DNA of 64,000 bases from Firmicutes bacterium HGW-Firmicutes-1 (lineage in GTDB: Bacteria; Bacillota; Clostridia; Lachnospirales; Vallitaleaceae), in assembly GCA_002841625.1 (NCBI GenBank), contig PHAG01000006.1, positions 186,001 to 250,000 of the forward strand, written 5' to 3'. The position numbers were made by a program, and so were the translations under genes. Below are positions 46,603-57,870 of the stretch, one piece after another (the stretch's first letter is position 1; each line of letters opens with the position of its first letter). The notes beneath the pieces are model-generated. The model saw only the letters and a program-made list of their open reading frames with translations. It made no database searches and was not told where the DNA came from.

Positions 46603-49600
46603 ATGTCAAGTGAAAATGGGAATATAGAACAACAAATATATTTTGATGCCATGAAAATTGGGTTAGCTTCACCTGAACGTATACGTGAATGGTCACGTGG
46701 TGAGGTCAAAAAGCCGGAAACAATTAATTACAGAACGTTAAAGCCAGAAAAAGATGGGCTGTTCTGTGAAAAAATATTTGGGCCAAGCAAGGATTGGGAA
46801 TGTCATTGCGGTAAGTACAAAAAAATTAGATACAAAGGTGTTGTTTGTGATCGCTGTGGTGTAGAAGTAACGAAGTCAAAGGTACGTCGTGAAAGAATGG
46901 GTCATATTGAGCTAGCAGCGCCCGTATCTCATATTTGGTACTTTAAAGGTATTCCAAGTAGAATGGGCTTGATTCTTGATTTATCCCCAAGAACACTAGA
47001 AAAAGTTCTTTACTTTGCATCTTATGTTGTACTTGAAGCAGCTGATACAGGATTACAATACAAGCAAATTCTTACAGAAAAAGAATACAGAGAAGCAATA
47101 GATAAATATGGACATAAGTTTAGAGCTGCGATGGGTGCAGAAGCAGTTAGAGAATTGCTTGCAAACATCCAATTGGAAAAAGAATCCGTTGAATTAAAAG
47201 GTGCGTTAAAAGATTCTTCTGGCCAAAAAAGAGCTAGAATTATTAAAAGACTTGAAGTAGTAGAAGCTTTCTTAAAATCAGGGAATCGCCCTGAATGGAT
47301 GATTCTATCAGTAGTACCTGTAATTCCGCCAGATTTAAGACCTATGGTTCAATTAGATGGTGGACGTTTTGCAACATCTGACTTAAACGATTTATATAGA
47401 AGAGTAATCAACAGAAATAATCGTTTGCAAAGATTATTAGACTTAGGAGCACCAGATATCATTGTAAGAAATGAAAAACGTATGCTTCAAGAAGCTGTTG
47501 ATGCTTTAATAGATAATGGTAGACGTGGTCGTCCGGTAACTGGTCCTGGAAACAGACCATTAAAATCCTTATCGGATATGTTAAAGGGTAAGCAAGGACG
47601 TTTCCGTCAGAACTTACTTGGAAAACGTGTTGACTATTCAGGTCGATCTGTTATCGTAGTAGGTCCAGAGCTTAAGATTTACCAATGTGGACTACCTAAA
47701 GAAATGGCAATTGAACTTTTCAAACCTTTTGTAATGAAGAAATTAGTTGCAGACGGTATGGCACATAACATTAAATCTGCTAAAAAAATGGTGGAAAGAT
47801 TAGAATCTAGCGTTTGGGACGTACTTGAAGAAGTTATTACGGAACATCCAGTAATGCTTAATAGAGCCCCCACATTGCATAGATTGGGAATTCAAGCCTT
47901 TGAACCTGTACTTGTTGAAGGTAAAGCAATTAGACTACATCCATTGGTATGTACAGCATACAATGCTGACTTTGATGGGGATCAAATGGCTGTCCATGTT
48001 CCTCTTTCAGTTGAAGCACAAGCAGAATGTAGATTTTTGCTTCTATCTCCAAACAACTTGCTTAAGCCTTCAGATGGTGGACCTGTAACAGTTCCATCTC
48101 AGGATATGGTTCTTGGAACTTATTATTTAACCCTTGCAAAAGATGGAGTTAAAGGCGAAGGTACTATATTCAAGGATGAAAATGAAGCAATCTTAGCATA
48201 TGAAAATGGAGTAATTACACTTCATGCAAAAATAAAGGTAGAAAAAAGTCACGAAGAAAACGGGCAAGTATTTAAAGCGCGTGTAGATACTACTGTTGGT
48301 AGAATTATTTTCAACGAAGCAATACCTCAAGACTTAGGTTTTGTTGATAGATCAATTCCAGAAAATAGACATTTATATGAGGTTGAATTCATAGTTGGCA
48401 AGAAAGCAATGATTCAAATCTTACATCAATGTATTAATGTTCATGGTTCGACTAAAACTTCTGAGGTACTAGATGATATTAAAAAACTAGGATTTAAATA
48501 TTCTACAAGAGGAGCAATCACAGTATCTATTTCTGATATGGAGGTTCCTGCAAGTAAGAAAGAGGTAATTGCTGAAGCTGAACTTGTTATTGAAAGAATT
48601 ATGAAAGAGTACAAACGTGGTATGATGACAGACTATGAAAGATATCAAAACGTTATTGATACTTGGAAAAAAGCTGATGATAAAATTTCAAAGGCATTAC
48701 TTGGTGGATTAGGGCGTTATAACAATATCTTCATGATGGCTGATTCTGGAGCCCGTGGTTCTGATAAGCAAATTAAGCAATTAGCAGGTATGCGTGGTTT
48801 GATGGCGGATACATCAGGTAGAACAATTGAGTTACCAATCAAATCCAATTTCCGTGAAGGCTTAGATGTATTAGAATACTTTATCTCTGCCCATGGAGCT
48901 AGAAAAGGTTTAGCTGATACAGCACTTCGTACAGCTGACTCAGGGTATTTAACAAGACGTCTTGTAGATGTTTCTCAAGACTTAATCATTAGAGAAATGG
49001 ACTGTTGCGAACATGATGACGAAACAGTTGGTATGACAGTAATGGCATTTAAGGATGGTAAAGAAGTAATTGAAGGTCTTGAAGAGAGGATCTCTGGTAG
49101 ATGGTCAATACATGATATCATTCATCCAGAAACTGGAAAAGTAATTGTAAAAGCTGATACAATGATTACACCAATCACAGCTAAAGCAGTTATTAAAGCA
49201 GATATTGAAAAGGTTCATATAAGAACAGTATTATCCTGTAAGTCACAAATTGGTGTTTGTGCAAAATGTTATGGTTCTAATATGGCAACAGCTTTGGCAG
49301 TACAGGTTGGCGAATCTGTAGGTATTATTGCAGCACAATCAATCGGTGAGCCAGGTACACAGCTTACAATGCGTACTTTCCATACAGGTGGTATTGCTAC
49401 AACAGATGATATAACTCAAGGTTTACCTAGAGTTGAAGAGCTTTTTGAAGGAAGAAAACCAAAAGGACTTGCAATTATTTCAGAGTTCGATGGAAAAGTA
49501 ACGATAAGCGATACTAAGAAAAAACGCGAAGTAATTATTACTGCTACTGAAACAGGGGAAGACAAAGCATATTTAATTCCTTATGGTTCTAGAATAAAAG

Positions 49601-50193
49601 TATCCGATGGTGATATGTTGCAAGCAGGGGATGAATTAACTGAAGGTAGTGTTAATCCTCATGATATCCTTAAAATAAAAGGCGTTCGTGCAGTTCAAGA
49701 TTATATGATTCAAGAAGTACAACGCGTTTACCGTTTACAGGGTGTTGAAATTAATGATAAACATATCGAAGTAATTTGTAGACAAATGCTTAAGAAAGTA
49801 AGAATTGAAGAAAGTGGTAATGCTGAGTTCTTACCTGGTAGCCTCATAGATCGTTTAGAATATGAGAAAATCAATAGGGAACTTGAAGAGCAAGGCTTAG
49901 AAATTGCCGATGGTAGACAAGTGCTTCTTGGAATTACAAAAGCATCACTTGCTACAAACTCTTTCTTATCGGCTGCTTCTTTCCAAGAAACAACCAAAGT
50001 ATTAACAGAAGCTGCAATACTTGGGAAGGAAGATCCACTGATTGGTTTAAAAGAAAATGTTATCATTGGTAACTTAATTCCTGCGGGAACAGGCATGAAA
50101 CGATATAGAAATGTTGAGATAGAAAAAGTAATGCAATCTGATTTTCAAGAAGTAGAAGAAGATGAAGAAGAAATGCTATTTGAAGAAGAATAA
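46603..50193 (+). CDS. rpoC: RNA polymerase beta' subunit
   Basis: 1196 residues. The N-terminal zinc finger is [19 protein letters not shown], the catalytic magnesium triad is NADFDGDQ (D456, D458, D460), and the second zinc site [13 protein letters not shown] is near residue 880. The C-terminus is acidic ([12 protein letters not shown]). ATG follows AAGGAGTG. It ends the rpoBC operon. Confidence 0.98.
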   Translation: MSSENGNIEQQIYFDAMKIGLASPERIREWSRGEVKKPETINYRTLKPEKDGLFCEKIFGPSKDWECHCGKYKKIRYKGVVCDRCGVEVTKSKVRRERMGHIELAAPVSHIWYFKGIPSRMGLILDLSPRTLEKVLYFASYVVLEAADTGLQYKQILTEKEYREAIDKYGHKFRAAMGAEAVRELLANIQLEKESVELKGALKDSSGQKRARIIKRLEVVEAFLKSGNRPEWMILSVVPVIPPDLRPMVQLDGGRFATSDLNDLYRRVINRNNRLQRLLDLGAPDIIVRNEKRMLQEAVDALIDNGRRGRPVTGPGNRPLKSLSDMLKGKQGRFRQNLLGKRVDYSGRSVIVVGPELKIYQCGLPKEMAIELFKPFVMKKLVADGMAHNIKSAKKMVERLESSVWDVLEEVITEHPVMLNRAPTLHRLGIQAFEPVLVEGKAIRLHPLVCTAYNADFDGDQMAVHVPLSVEAQAECRFLLLSPNNLLKPSDGGPVTVPSQDMVLGTYYLTLAKDGVKGEGTIFKDENEAILAYENGVITLHAKIKVEKSHEENGQVFKARVDTTVGRIIFNEAIPQDLGFVDRSIPENRHLYEVEFIVGKKAMIQILHQCINVHGSTKTSEVLDDIKKLGFKYSTRGAITVSISDMEVPASKKEVIAEAELVIERIMKEYKRGMMTDYERYQNVIDTWKKADDKISKALLGGLGRYNNIFMMADSGARGSDKQIKQLAGMRGLMADTSGRTIELPIKSNFREGLDVLEYFISAHGARKGLADTALRTADSGYLTRRLVDVSQDLIIREMDCCEHDDETVGMTVMAFKDGKEVIEGLEERISGRWSIHDIIHPETGKVIVKADTMITPITAKAVIKADIEKVHIRTVLSCKSQIGVCAKCYGSNMATALAVQVGESVGIIAAQSIGEPGTQLTMRTFHTGGIATTDDITQGLPRVEELFEGRKPKGLAIISEFDGKVTISDTKKKREVIITATETGEDKAYLIPYGSRIKVSDGDMLQAGDELTEGSVNPHDILKIKGVRAVQDYMIQEVQRVYRLQGVEINDKHIEVICRQMLKKVRIEESGNAEFLPGSLIDRLEYEKINRELEEQGLEIADGRQVLLGITKASLATNSFLSAASFQETTKVLTEAAILGKEDPLIGLKENVIIGNLIPAGTGMKRYRNVEIEKVMQSDFQEVEEDEEEMLFEEE

Positions 50194-50202
50194 AAAAAAT
50201 AG

Positions 50203-50228
50203 GAGAGCATTTATTGCTCTCTTTTTTT
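50203..50228 (+). terminator. Rho-independent terminator after rpoC
   Basis: GAGAGCA (50203-50209) and TGCTCTC (50215-50221), followed by seven T's. Confidence 0.9.
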
Positions 50229-50261
50229 GTTGAAAATGATGAAATAATTTTACAAGTTGTC

Positions 50262-50372
50262 GACAAAGAAGCTATACTATGTGTTTTTTCGCTCCAACCC
50301 GCGTCCATGCGGGTTAAGTCACGCCGTTCCGCATCCTGCTCCACTAACAACACATAGTATAGCCTCTTTGTC
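50262..50372 (+). repeat. 111-bp palindromic element after rpoC
   Basis: 24-base terminal arms (50262-50285 and 50349-50372) are inverted repeats with one mismatch: GACAAAGAAGCTATACTATG at left, CATAGTATAGCCTCTTTGTC at right. Inside is a second hairpin (AACCCGC 50296-50302 with GCGGGTT 50309-50315) in a segment clearly richer in G and C than its surroundings. It resembles a non-autonomous mobile element or a structured RNA. Open frames across it are not gene-like. Confidence 0.7.
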
Positions 50373-50493
50373 TCTGTTTCGTGAAATAAGGTTAAAACCT
50401 AAAAATTGATTTATAATGTAATATGCAATTGAATCTAATAGAAAGTTTGCTAACATAACCTGAAATGATATGAAGGTTACAACAGGATAAAGT

Positions 50494-50602
50494 GGGAAAT
50501 TTGCAAACAAGCATTGCTATATGCCAATTAGATCAAGCTGGGAATTTGCAAACAAACATTATCATATGTGAATCAGATTAAACAGGAAATTTGTAAACAA
50601 AC
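50494..50602 (+). repeat. Three direct repeats ahead of the str promoter
   Basis: GGGAAATTTGCAAACAA (50494), GGGAATTTGCAAACAAACATT (50540) and GGAAATTTGTAAACAAAC (50585) recur every ~45 bases; a weaker fourth (AGAAAGTTTGCTAACATAAC) starts near 50440. The last copy ends three bases before the -35 box of the promoter at 50605, which suggests a regulatory operator. Confidence 0.7.
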
Positions 50603-50604
50603 CC

Positions 50605-50633
50605 TTGACAATCTTGTTAATAAGTGATAAAAT
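50605..50633 (+). promoter_or_regulatory. Sigma-A promoter for the str operon
   Basis: TTGACA at 50605-50610, 17 bases, then TAAAAT at 50628-50633. It drives the L7Ae-like gene, rpsL, rpsG, fusA and perhaps tuf. Confidence 0.82.
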
Positions 50634-50729
50634 TCATCAGTGTGCATTTTGATGAGCATTATTTGTGATATTTTTAATAATATCTACACTAATGTTTAAA
50701 TAAATAGTGACCACAAGGGATGATCTATT

Positions 50730-50969
50730 ATGCACGATTTACAAAAGGGACCGAAAGTAGTCGGGACCAAGCAAACTCTTAGGGTATTGGAAAATGGAAC
50801 TGCAAAGGTGTTGTATGTGGCAAAGAATGCGCAAAAACAAGTTACCTTACGTGTCATTGAAATTGCTGAGAGTAAAAATATTCCGATAGTTTATATTGAA
50901 ACTATGGAAGAACTAGCACAAGCATGCGATGTAGAAGTAAAAACAGCAACCGCAGCACTAATTATGTAG
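50730..50969 (+). CDS. ybxF: L7Ae-family ribosomal protein (YbxF type)
   Basis: 79 residues of the L7Ae/L30e/S12e/Gadd45 family, the kink-turn RNA binders. Segments GTKQTLRVLENGTAKVLYVAK and IPIVYIETMEELAQACDVEV fit YbxF, which precedes rpsL in Bacillus subtilis as here. Function beyond kink-turn binding is poorly known. Confidence 0.9.
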   Translation: MHDLQKGPKVVGTKQTLRVLENGTAKVLYVAKNAQKQVTLRVIEIAESKNIPIVYIETMEELAQACDVEVKTATAALIM

Positions 50970-51011
50970 AAATGAACAATTTCTATAATTACGATTCAGG
51001 AGGTGAAATGG

Positions 51012-51428
51012 ATGCCAACTTTTAACCAGTTAGTAAGAAAAGGAAGAACGACTGTTAAGAAAAAATCAACAGCACCGGCTCTTCAAAAGGGTTACAACTC
51101 TTTACACAAAAAAGCAACGAATGTTTCTGCTCCTCAAAAAAGAGGCGTATGTACAGCTGTAAAGACTGCAACACCTAAAAAACCTAACTCTGCGTTACGT
51201 AAAATTGCCAGAGTACGTTTAACCAATGGTATTGAAGTAACTGGATATATTCCAGGAGAAGGTCACAACTTACAAGAGCATAGTGTTGTTCTTTTAAGAG
51301 GTGGTAGAGTTAAAGACTTACCAGGTACACGTTACCATATTGTCAGAGGTACACTCGACACAGCAGGTGTTGCTAACCGTAGACAATCTCGTTCTAAATA
51401 TGGAGCGAAAAGACCTAAAAGCAAGTAA
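51012..51428 (+). CDS. rpsL: 30S ribosomal protein S12
   Basis: 138 residues. It starts [12 protein letters not shown] and has the streptomycin-sensitivity loop [11 protein letters not shown] (K56 and K57, E. coli K42/K43) with wild-type residues. ATG 51012 follows AGGAGGTGAAATG; an in-frame GTG at 51003 lies in the site and is rejected. It is part of the str operon. Confidence 0.96.
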   Translation: MPTFNQLVRKGRTTVKKKSTAPALQKGYNSLHKKATNVSAPQKRGVCTAVKTATPKKPNSALRKIARVRLTNGIEVTGYIPGEGHNLQEHSVVLLRGGRVKDLPGTRYHIVRGTLDTAGVANRRQSRSKYGAKRPKSK

Positions 51429-51584
51429 CAAATGAAAAGTAATAACAGTGCCAGGTATCAGAGTATATTACCTGTTGGTTGCAGGTTAACATATATATTT
51501 AGGACCAGGCTCGAACACTAACCTAATGATAGGTAAGTGAGTACCTAGGAATTAATTATTATTCTAATTAAGGAGGGAAGAACC

Positions 51585-52055
51585 GTGCCAAGAAAAGGAC
51601 ATATAGCGAAAAGAGATGTTTTAGCAGATCCATTATACAACGATAAAGTTGTAACGAAGTTAGTTAATAGCATTATGTTAGATGGTAAAAAAGGAACTTC
51701 ACAGAAAATCGTTTACGGTGCTTTTGAAAAAGTAGCCGAAAAAACTGGGAAAGATGCATTAGAAGTATTCCAAGAAGCAATGACTAACATTATGCCTGTT
51801 TTAGAAGTAAAAGCTAGACGTGTAGGTGGTGCAACATACCAAGTTCCTATCGAAGTAAGACCTGATAGAAAACAAGCATTAGCACTTCGTTGGTTAACAT
51901 TGTATTCACGTAAACGTGGAGAAAAAACAATGGTTGATCGTTTAGCTGGAGAAATATTAGATGCATCTAACAATTCAGGAGCATCAGTTAAGAAAAAAGA
52001 AGATATGCATAAAATGGCAGAAGCTAACAAGGCTTTTGCAAGTTATAGATGGTAA
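51585..52055 (+). CDS. rpsG: 30S ribosomal protein S7
   Basis: 156 residues, starting with GTG after AAGGAGGGAAG. It begins [20 protein letters not shown] and has [20 protein letters not shown] near residue 75. S7 nucleates the 30S head and usually represses the str operon. The 156-base gap before it holds a short CTAATGATAGGTAAG hairpin but nothing I can identify firmly as the S7 site. Confidence 0.96.
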   Translation: MPRKGHIAKRDVLADPLYNDKVVTKLVNSIMLDGKKGTSQKIVYGAFEKVAEKTGKDALEVFQEAMTNIMPVLEVKARRVGGATYQVPIEVRPDRKQALALRWLTLYSRKRGEKTMVDRLAGEILDASNNSGASVKKKEDMHKMAEANKAFASYRW

Positions 52056-52103
52056 TAATAACATTGTAAACATTTAATCGATTTCCAAAGGAGGAAAAAT
52101 ACT

Positions 52104-54188
52104 TTGGCAGGAAGACAGTTCCCATTAGAAAGAACAAGAAATATTGGGATTATGGCTCACATCGATGCAGGAAAGACAACTTTAACAGAACGTATTTTGT
52201 TTTATACAGGACGTAGCCACAAAATTGGAGAAGTTCATGAAGGTGCTGCAACAATGGACTGGATGGAACAAGAACAAGAAAGAGGTATAACCATTACTTC
52301 TGCTGCGACTACATGTCAATGGCAAGATAATAGAATCAATATTATTGACACGCCGGGGCACGTTGACTTCACAGTCGAAGTAGAACGTTCACTACGTGTT
52401 CTTGATGGTTCTGTTGGTGTTTTTTGTGCAAAAGGTGGGGTTGAGCCTCAATCTGAAACAGTTTGGCGTCAAGCTGATAAATATAGCGTACCTAGAATGG
52501 CATTTGTTAATAAAATGGACATTATGGGTGCTGATTTTCAACATTGTGTAGACATGATGAGAGATAGATTAGGTGCGAATGCGATTCCTATTCAATATCC
52601 AATTGGAGCTGAAGATGAATTTGTAGGGCTTATTGATCTATTAAAAATGAAAGCATACATTTATAACGATGATTTAGGTCAAGATGTTACCGAAGGAGAA
52701 ATTCCAGCTAACTTACGCGACAAAGCTCAAGAGTTAAGAGATGAAATGGTTGAAGCAATTGCTGATACTGATGAAAAATTGATGGAACTTTATTTAGAAG
52801 GTGAAGAAATCCCAGAAGCAGATCTTAGAATAGCTCTAAGACAAGCAGTTATTGACGTTAAAGTCATCCCTGTGCTATGTGGATCAGCTTATAAGAATAA
52901 AGGGGTTCAAATTTTATTAGATGCTATTGTTGAATTTATGCCAGCTCCTACAGATGTACCGGCTATTCAAGGTATTGACCTTGATACTGAAGAACCTGTA
53001 AGCAGACCTTCTACGGATGAAGCGCCTTTTTCAGCGCTTGCATTCAAAATTATGTCTGACCCATTTGTTGGTAAATTATGTTTCTTTAGAGTTTACTCTG
53101 GAACGATTAATGCTGGTTCTTATGTATTAAACTCAACAAAGAACAAAAAAGAGCGTCTTGGTAGAATTCTACAAATGCATGCAAATAAAAGAGAAGATAT
53201 TGAAAAAGTATACTCTGGAGATATTGCAGCTGCTGTTGGACTAAAAGTAACAACGACAGGAGATACCTTATGTGATGAAAAGGATGCAGTTATTCTAGAA
53301 TCCATGGTATTCCCAGAACCTGTTATCCACGTTGCAATTGAACCAAAAACAAAAGCAGGTCAAGAAAAAATGGGTGTTGCTTTATCAAAACTTGCAGAAG
53401 AAGACCCAACTTTCAAAACATATACTGATCAAGAAACAGGTCAAACTATCATCGGTGGTATGGGTGAACTACATCTTGAGATTATCGTAGACCGTATGAT
53501 GAGAGAATTTAAAGTAGAAGCCAATGTAGGCGCACCTCAAGTTGCTTATAAAGAAACCATTACTAAGTTAGTTGATGTAGATGGTAAATTTATCAGACAA
53601 TCTGGTGGTCGTGGACAATACGGACATTGTAAAGTGAAGTTTTCACCTATGGACGTTAACGGCGAAGTTTTATATGAATTCAAAAATTCAACAGTTGGTG
53701 GATCTATTCCAAGAGAATATGTACCAGCAGTAGATGAAGGTATTAGAGATTCTATGCATACTGGTGTGCTTTGTGGTTACCCAGTAGTTGGTATTTTTGC
53801 AGAATGTTATGATGGTTCTTATCATGATGTTGACTCCTCAGAAATGGCATTTAAGATTGCTGGTTCTATGGCTTTCAAAGAAGCGATGAGAAAAGGTGAG
53901 CCAGTATTATTAGAACCAATCATGAAGGTAGATGTAATCGTATCAGATGATTATATGGGAGACGTTATTGGAGACATTAATTCAAGAAGAGGTAGAATTG
54001 AAGGAATGGACCCTAGAAACGGAGCTCAACAAATTCACGGCTACGTACCATTATCAGAAATGTTTGGCTATGCAACTGACCTTAGATCAAAAACACAAGG
54101 TCGTGGAGTATACTCAATGCAATTTGATCATTATGAACCACTACCAAAAGGAATTCAAGAAAAAATCGTTGCTGGTAAAGCGAAATAA
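52104..54188 (+). CDS. fusA: Translation elongation factor G
   Basis: 694 residues, the normal EF-G length. The G1 motif [10 protein letters not shown]3 DTPGHVDF and G4 NKMD are intact; domain IV has [16 protein letters not shown]. Starts with TTG after AAAGGAGGAAAA. It catalyses ribosomal translocation. Wild-type-looking in the GTPase region. Confidence 0.97.
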   Translation: MAGRQFPLERTRNIGIMAHIDAGKTTLTERILFYTGRSHKIGEVHEGAATMDWMEQEQERGITITSAATTCQWQDNRINIIDTPGHVDFTVEVERSLRVLDGSVGVFCAKGGVEPQSETVWRQADKYSVPRMAFVNKMDIMGADFQHCVDMMRDRLGANAIPIQYPIGAEDEFVGLIDLLKMKAYIYNDDLGQDVTEGEIPANLRDKAQELRDEMVEAIADTDEKLMELYLEGEEIPEADLRIALRQAVIDVKVIPVLCGSAYKNKGVQILLDAIVEFMPAPTDVPAIQGIDLDTEEPVSRPSTDEAPFSALAFKIMSDPFVGKLCFFRVYSGTINAGSYVLNSTKNKKERLGRILQMHANKREDIEKVYSGDIAAAVGLKVTTTGDTLCDEKDAVILESMVFPEPVIHVAIEPKTKAGQEKMGVALSKLAEEDPTFKTYTDQETGQTIIGGMGELHLEIIVDRMMREFKVEANVGAPQVAYKETITKLVDVDGKFIRQSGGRGQYGHCKVKFSPMDVNGEVLYEFKNSTVGGSIPREYVPAVDEGIRDSMHTGVLCGYPVVGIFAECYDGSYHDVDSSEMAFKIAGSMAFKEAMRKGEPVLLEPIMKVDVIVSDDYMGDVIGDINSRRGRIEGMDPRNGAQQIHGYVPLSEMFGYATDLRSKTQGRGVYSMQFDHYEPLPKGIQEKIVAGKAK

Positions 54189-54351
54189 TATTATTTGAGC
54201 TTGCAAAACCGTAAACGATAAAATATAATTCTAGTATATCAAAAATGTGATTATGTCACAATGACAGGAGTATCTCTAGAACTGAGAGACTATCCTAGTC
54301 AACCAATATGAAAATAAAGGGTATAACCCAATATAAGGAGGAAGAATTCAA

Positions 54352-55545
54352 ATGGCAAAAGCTAAGTATGAAAGAAATAAGACACATGTTAATATTGGTA
54401 CTATCGGTCACGTAGACCATGGTAAAACTACATTAACAGCAGCTATTACATTAACATTGAACAAAAGATTAGGTACAGGTGAAGTATTTGCCTTCGATAG
54501 CATTGACAAGACACCTGAAGAAAGAGAACGTGGTATCACTATTTCAACGGCTCACGTTGAATATGAAACTGCTAACAGACATTATGCTCATGTTGACTGC
54601 CCAGGCCATGCTGACTATGTTAAAAACATGATCACTGGAGCTGCTCAAATGGACGGTGCAATCCTTGTTGTTGCTGCAACTGATGGTCCTATGGCTCAAA
54701 CTAGAGAACATATCTTACTTGCTCGTCAAGTAGGTGTTCCATATATCGTTGTATTCATGAATAAATGTGATATGGTAGATGACGAAGAATTATTAGAATT
54801 AGTAGAAATGGAAATCAGAGAATTGTTAAATGAATATGAATTCCCTGGCGATGACATTCCTGTAATCAAAGGTTCAGCGTTAAAAGCATTAGAAGATCCA
54901 AACTGTGTATGGGCTGACAGATTATTAGAATTAATGGAAGCTGTAGATTCTTATATCCCAGATCCAATAAGAGATATTGACAAACCTTTCTTAATGCCTG
55001 TTGAAGATGTTTTCTCAATCACAGGACGTGGAACAGTTGCAACTGGTAAAATTGACCGTGGTGTGATTCACGTTCAAGACGAAGTTGAAATTGTTGGTTT
55101 AGTTGAAAAGAGTAGAAAAGTTGTAGTAACTGGCGTTGAAATGTTCCGTAAATTGTTAGACGATGCGCAAGCTGGAGATAACATTGGTGCATTACTTCGT
55201 GGGGTTCAAAGAAATGAAATTGAAAGAGGTCAAGTACTTGCTAAACCAGGTACTATAACTCCTCATACACAATACAAAGCACAAGTTTATGTTCTTAAAA
55301 AAGAAGAAGGCGGACGTCATACTCCTTTCTTCGATAACTACAGACCACAGTTCTACTTCAGAACAACAGACGTTACTGGCGTTATCAAATTACCAGAAGG
55401 CACAGAAATGTGTATGCCTGGCGATAACATCGAAATGACAATTGAATTGATTGCTCCAATCGCTATGGAAAAAGGTCTACGTTTCGCGATTCGTGAAGGT
55501 GGAAGAACTGTAGGCGCTGGTGCTGTTGCAGATATTATTAAGTAA
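54352..55545 (+). CDS. tuf: Translation elongation factor Tu
   Basis: 397 residues. G1 [10 protein letters not shown]3 DCPGHADY and G4 NKCD are all present, and the C-terminal domain ends [16 protein letters not shown]. Delivers aminoacyl-tRNA to the ribosome. The 163-base leader after fusA has a hairpin (AGGAGTATCTCT...AGAGACTATCCT) that might be regulatory. The ATG follows AAGGAGGAAG. It ends the translation-factor section. Confidence 0.98.
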   Translation: MAKAKYERNKTHVNIGTIGHVDHGKTTLTAAITLTLNKRLGTGEVFAFDSIDKTPEERERGITISTAHVEYETANRHYAHVDCPGHADYVKNMITGAAQMDGAILVVAATDGPMAQTREHILLARQVGVPYIVVFMNKCDMVDDEELLELVEMEIRELLNEYEFPGDDIPVIKGSALKALEDPNCVWADRLLELMEAVDSYIPDPIRDIDKPFLMPVEDVFSITGRGTVATGKIDRGVIHVQDEVEIVGLVEKSRKVVVTGVEMFRKLLDDAQAGDNIGALLRGVQRNEIERGQVLAKPGTITPHTQYKAQVYVLKKEEGGRHTPFFDNYRPQFYFRTTDVTGVIKLPEGTEMCMPGDNIEMTIELIAPIAMEKGLRFAIREGGRTVGAGAVADIIK

Positions 55546-55580
55546 TTATAGTCATTAAGTTTTAATGATGTGAAATAGAA

Positions 55581-55609
55581 AAGCTATCCCAAATGGGGTA
55601 GCTTTTTTT
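55581..55609 (+). terminator. Rho-independent terminator after tuf
   Basis: AAGCTATCCC pairs with GGGGTAGCTT, then seven T's (one wobble). Confidence 0.9.
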
Positions 55610-55628
55610 AAATGTCTAAAGATGTTTT

Positions 55629-55797
55629 AACCGATGTGCAAGCGAAGCTTGCATTCGGTTACGAAACCGTGGCGAATGCGTGGTTTTGTAACATTGACTG
55701 ACATGTCTTCGCCAAGCTTAATAACATAACTGTTAAGAAGCTTGTAGCCATGTGCATTGGTTTCGATTTCGCGAGGAAAGTTCTATATAAATAAGTG
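55629..55797 (+). repeat. Multi-hairpin intergenic block after tuf
   Basis: Three successive hairpins: 55629-55660 (AACCGA...TTCGGTT), 55661-55689 (ACGAAACC with GGTTTTGT) and about 55714-55743 (AAGCTT with AAGCTT, TAACA with TGTTA). It ends with GAAAGTTCTATATAAATAAG (55774-55793), like the left part of the dispersed repeat at 9680. It may be a variant or a relic of the same family. Confidence 0.5.
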
Positions 55798-55808
55798 AGT
55801 TCAAAAGA

Positions 55809-55842
55809 AAAAACCTTCTTAGTTTTACCTAGGAAGGTTTTT
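55809..55842. terminator. Bidirectional terminator between tuf side and lipase
   Basis: AAAAACCTTC (55809-55818) and GAAGGTTTTT (55833-55842) pair perfectly, with A run on the left and T run on the right, so it can end transcripts from both strands. It lies seven bases past the stop of the lipase gene. Confidence 0.82.
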
Positions 55843-55848
55843 GGTATC

Positions 55849-57165
55849 TTATAAACCTTGTAACATCTCTACATAATTAATATAGAAACCAATTAAATCA
55901 CCCATTTGAGTTGAAGTACTTCTTCCAATAATATCTTCATGGTCAGTTTTATTTAATATGCCCATATGGTTCCATTTACCTTTCTCTGGTGTACCATCAT
56001 AAGGAATGATGTTTACAGTCGTTCTACCTAGTGTTGGGCCATCTTCACTAATTGTATTTACATATCCATCATTTGGAAACCATTTACTGCCAAGAACATT
56101 TTCAAAATAATTTTGATAGGAACCCATAATTAAGCTGTTAGCATTGAATAAAGGATTCATATAGTTTGAATCTGGAAAGTGTAAGTCAGTTAGCCATCCT
56201 TTTTTTGTTGCTTGACAAGAGTAAGAGAAGTAATAAATATTAGGTTGATCTTCTACCCATTGATTCATTTTTGTTGCACCTTGTGTGCTTAAATCATAAT
56301 TGGAGAAATCTTGGGTACCTTCCCACATTTCACTACCAAGTGCTCTTATGAAAAAATTATAACATGATTCATTTGGCAATTTGGTTAATCCCCATTGATC
56401 GAGCTTTAAATCAAAACTGTAATTTTCTTGGCTATTTAGTCCGGTTACAGTATCCATTAATAAACCACCAGCAGGTGTAGCAAATAGTCCTAATAAATTC
56501 CCACTTAAATTCACAGAATTAGCCATTGTTGTACCGTCGTGTGGTGAAGCGAACGATGTAACACTCTCAACCCAATTATTACAAGTGCCTGTGAAGAGTT
56601 TTGATAAGGTACCATTTGTAATAGCTGTATTAATTTGTTCTTGAGAAGGATTTAATCCTAAAACAGCAGTCATTTCTGATTGTTTACCTTCTTCAAGTAA
56701 TTGAGCAAATAATCTTGCAGTTTGCCCTCCTTGACTATGACTTAAAATATGGATTTTATTGATACCATTTGTATCTTCGGTACCCCAGTTTGGATATAAA
56801 CCTGGATAAGTTCTTCCGTAGCGAGCATGACCAAACTCTTCTGAATGGGCTTTGCCGTAATCTACAGTTCCGCCTATAATGTAAGCATACAATTCACATG
56901 CTCTGTCCCAGTTACTAGAAAAAGGACCTACAACCCCAGTGTAAACCTCATATCCTACAGATTTTAGTTCTTCTTGAATATCAATGTTACCACCCCAATA
57001 AAGAAAACCACTTTTTTCATCTCTGCCCCAGCCCCCATTGCCATGGACTAAAATGATAGGATAATCATTTCCATCGTCTTCAGCAGCAAAGATAGTAATT
57101 GCTGATGGTAGTAGTAAAGTTAATATCAAAGTAACCGTTAGTACTAGTTTAATAAATTTGTTCAT
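55849..57165 (-). CDS. Secreted triacylglycerol lipase (family I.5 type)
   Basis: Secreted hydrolase of 438 residues with a signal peptide (KLVLTVTLILTLLLPSAITIFA). The mature part starts with YPIILVHGNGGWGRDE, the oxyanion region of thermophilic Geobacillus-like lipases. The nucleophile is S144 in SHSQGG; D366 and H400 (FPNDG; WNHMG) complete the triad. H107 and H113 in AHSEEFGHARYGRTYPG match the family's zinc site. It is the only clear minus-strand gene, with a GGGGGTAAGAA ribosome site. It would hydrolyse long-chain esters outside the cell. Confidence 0.9.
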   Translation of the reverse strand: MNKFIKLVLTVTLILTLLLPSAITIFAAEDDGNDYPIILVHGNGGWGRDEKSGFLYWGGNIDIQEELKSVGYEVYTGVVGPFSSNWDRACELYAYIIGGTVDYGKAHSEEFGHARYGRTYPGLYPNWGTEDTNGINKIHILSHSQGGQTARLFAQLLEEGKQSEMTAVLGLNPSQEQINTAITNGTLSKLFTGTCNNWVESVTSFASPHDGTTMANSVNLSGNLLGLFATPAGGLLMDTVTGLNSQENYSFDLKLDQWGLTKLPNESCYNFFIRALGSEMWEGTQDFSNYDLSTQGATKMNQWVEDQPNIYYFSYSCQATKKGWLTDLHFPDSNYMNPLFNANSLIMGSYQNYFENVLGSKWFPNDGYVNTISEDGPTLGRTTVNIIPYDGTPEKGKWNHMGILNKTDHEDIIGRSTSTQMGDLIGFYINYVEMLQGL

Positions 57166-57870
57166 TTCTTACCCCCATAGATAATATTATCATTCTAGTT
57201 AGCAAAAAAAATTTAATTCTCATAATATTAAGTTTTATGTTATTTGTAATGGTGAGTATCTTTAATAGAAAAAATAAAGAACAATGAGTCATTGTTTTGA
57301 GTTTGTTTCATACAGTCCTATAAATTGTTTTTCCAAACTTGAATGATTTTGCTATTGTAACATCAGGATTGTTCAACTGTCAATAATGCATTGGTAAAAT
57401 TGTACTAATATACAATAGTAACCTCAAATTAAATAGAATAAATAACGAAGTAAATTTATGTCTTAGCTTAAAAATGCCCATGATACCCAAGATATGAGAT
57501 GATAATTTAGTAGATTCTATAAAGATAACAAATGATGGCTTTTTGTGAGAATATCTAAATAGTCAATTATTGTCGATAAATGTCGTTTATTGTACGAAAT
57601 ACCCCGTAAGTTATAACATTAAACCAAATAAATATAAATAATCATACTATTAGCCAATAATTTACAAGTATAACGATTTTGTCTTGACGCTGTAACAAAA
57701 ATGAGATAATATAACAATAAATGATAAAATGGGTGACGTATCATTATCATAATTTGTTTTATGAACAGAAGTAAGCTAATTTTGACAATTACAACATAAA
57801 AAAATTGTTTTATTAAACTTTAAAGTAACAACTTAAAAAATAATAAAGACAAAAGAGGTAGGGAGAAAAA
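57166..57870. other. 700-base intergenic region between lipase and polyketide synthase
   Basis: AT-rich, with no ORF that looks coding, no tRNA and no clear repeat. It should hold the divergent promoters of the lipase (minus strand) and the polyketide synthase. The only strong element I see is the sigma-A-like promoter at 57684-57712. Confidence 0.5.
57684..57712 (+). promoter_or_regulatory. Candidate promoter for the polyketide synthase gene
   Basis: TTGACG at 57684-57689, 17 bases, TAATAT at 57707-57712. It leaves a leader of about 150 bases before ATG 57871. Confidence 0.6.

Noticed and set aside
50063-50353. Minus-strand ORF over the rpoC end and palindrome
   Set aside because: It is formed by the terminator and repeat element; no ribosome site, no recognisable family.
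50430-50602. CRISPR array
   Set aside because: Three degenerate copies with ~45-base period, no identical repeats, no cas genes.
55629-55797. tRNA or rRNA gene
   Set aside because: Hairpins do not form a cloverleaf with acceptor and anticodon arms; no conserved tRNA bases.
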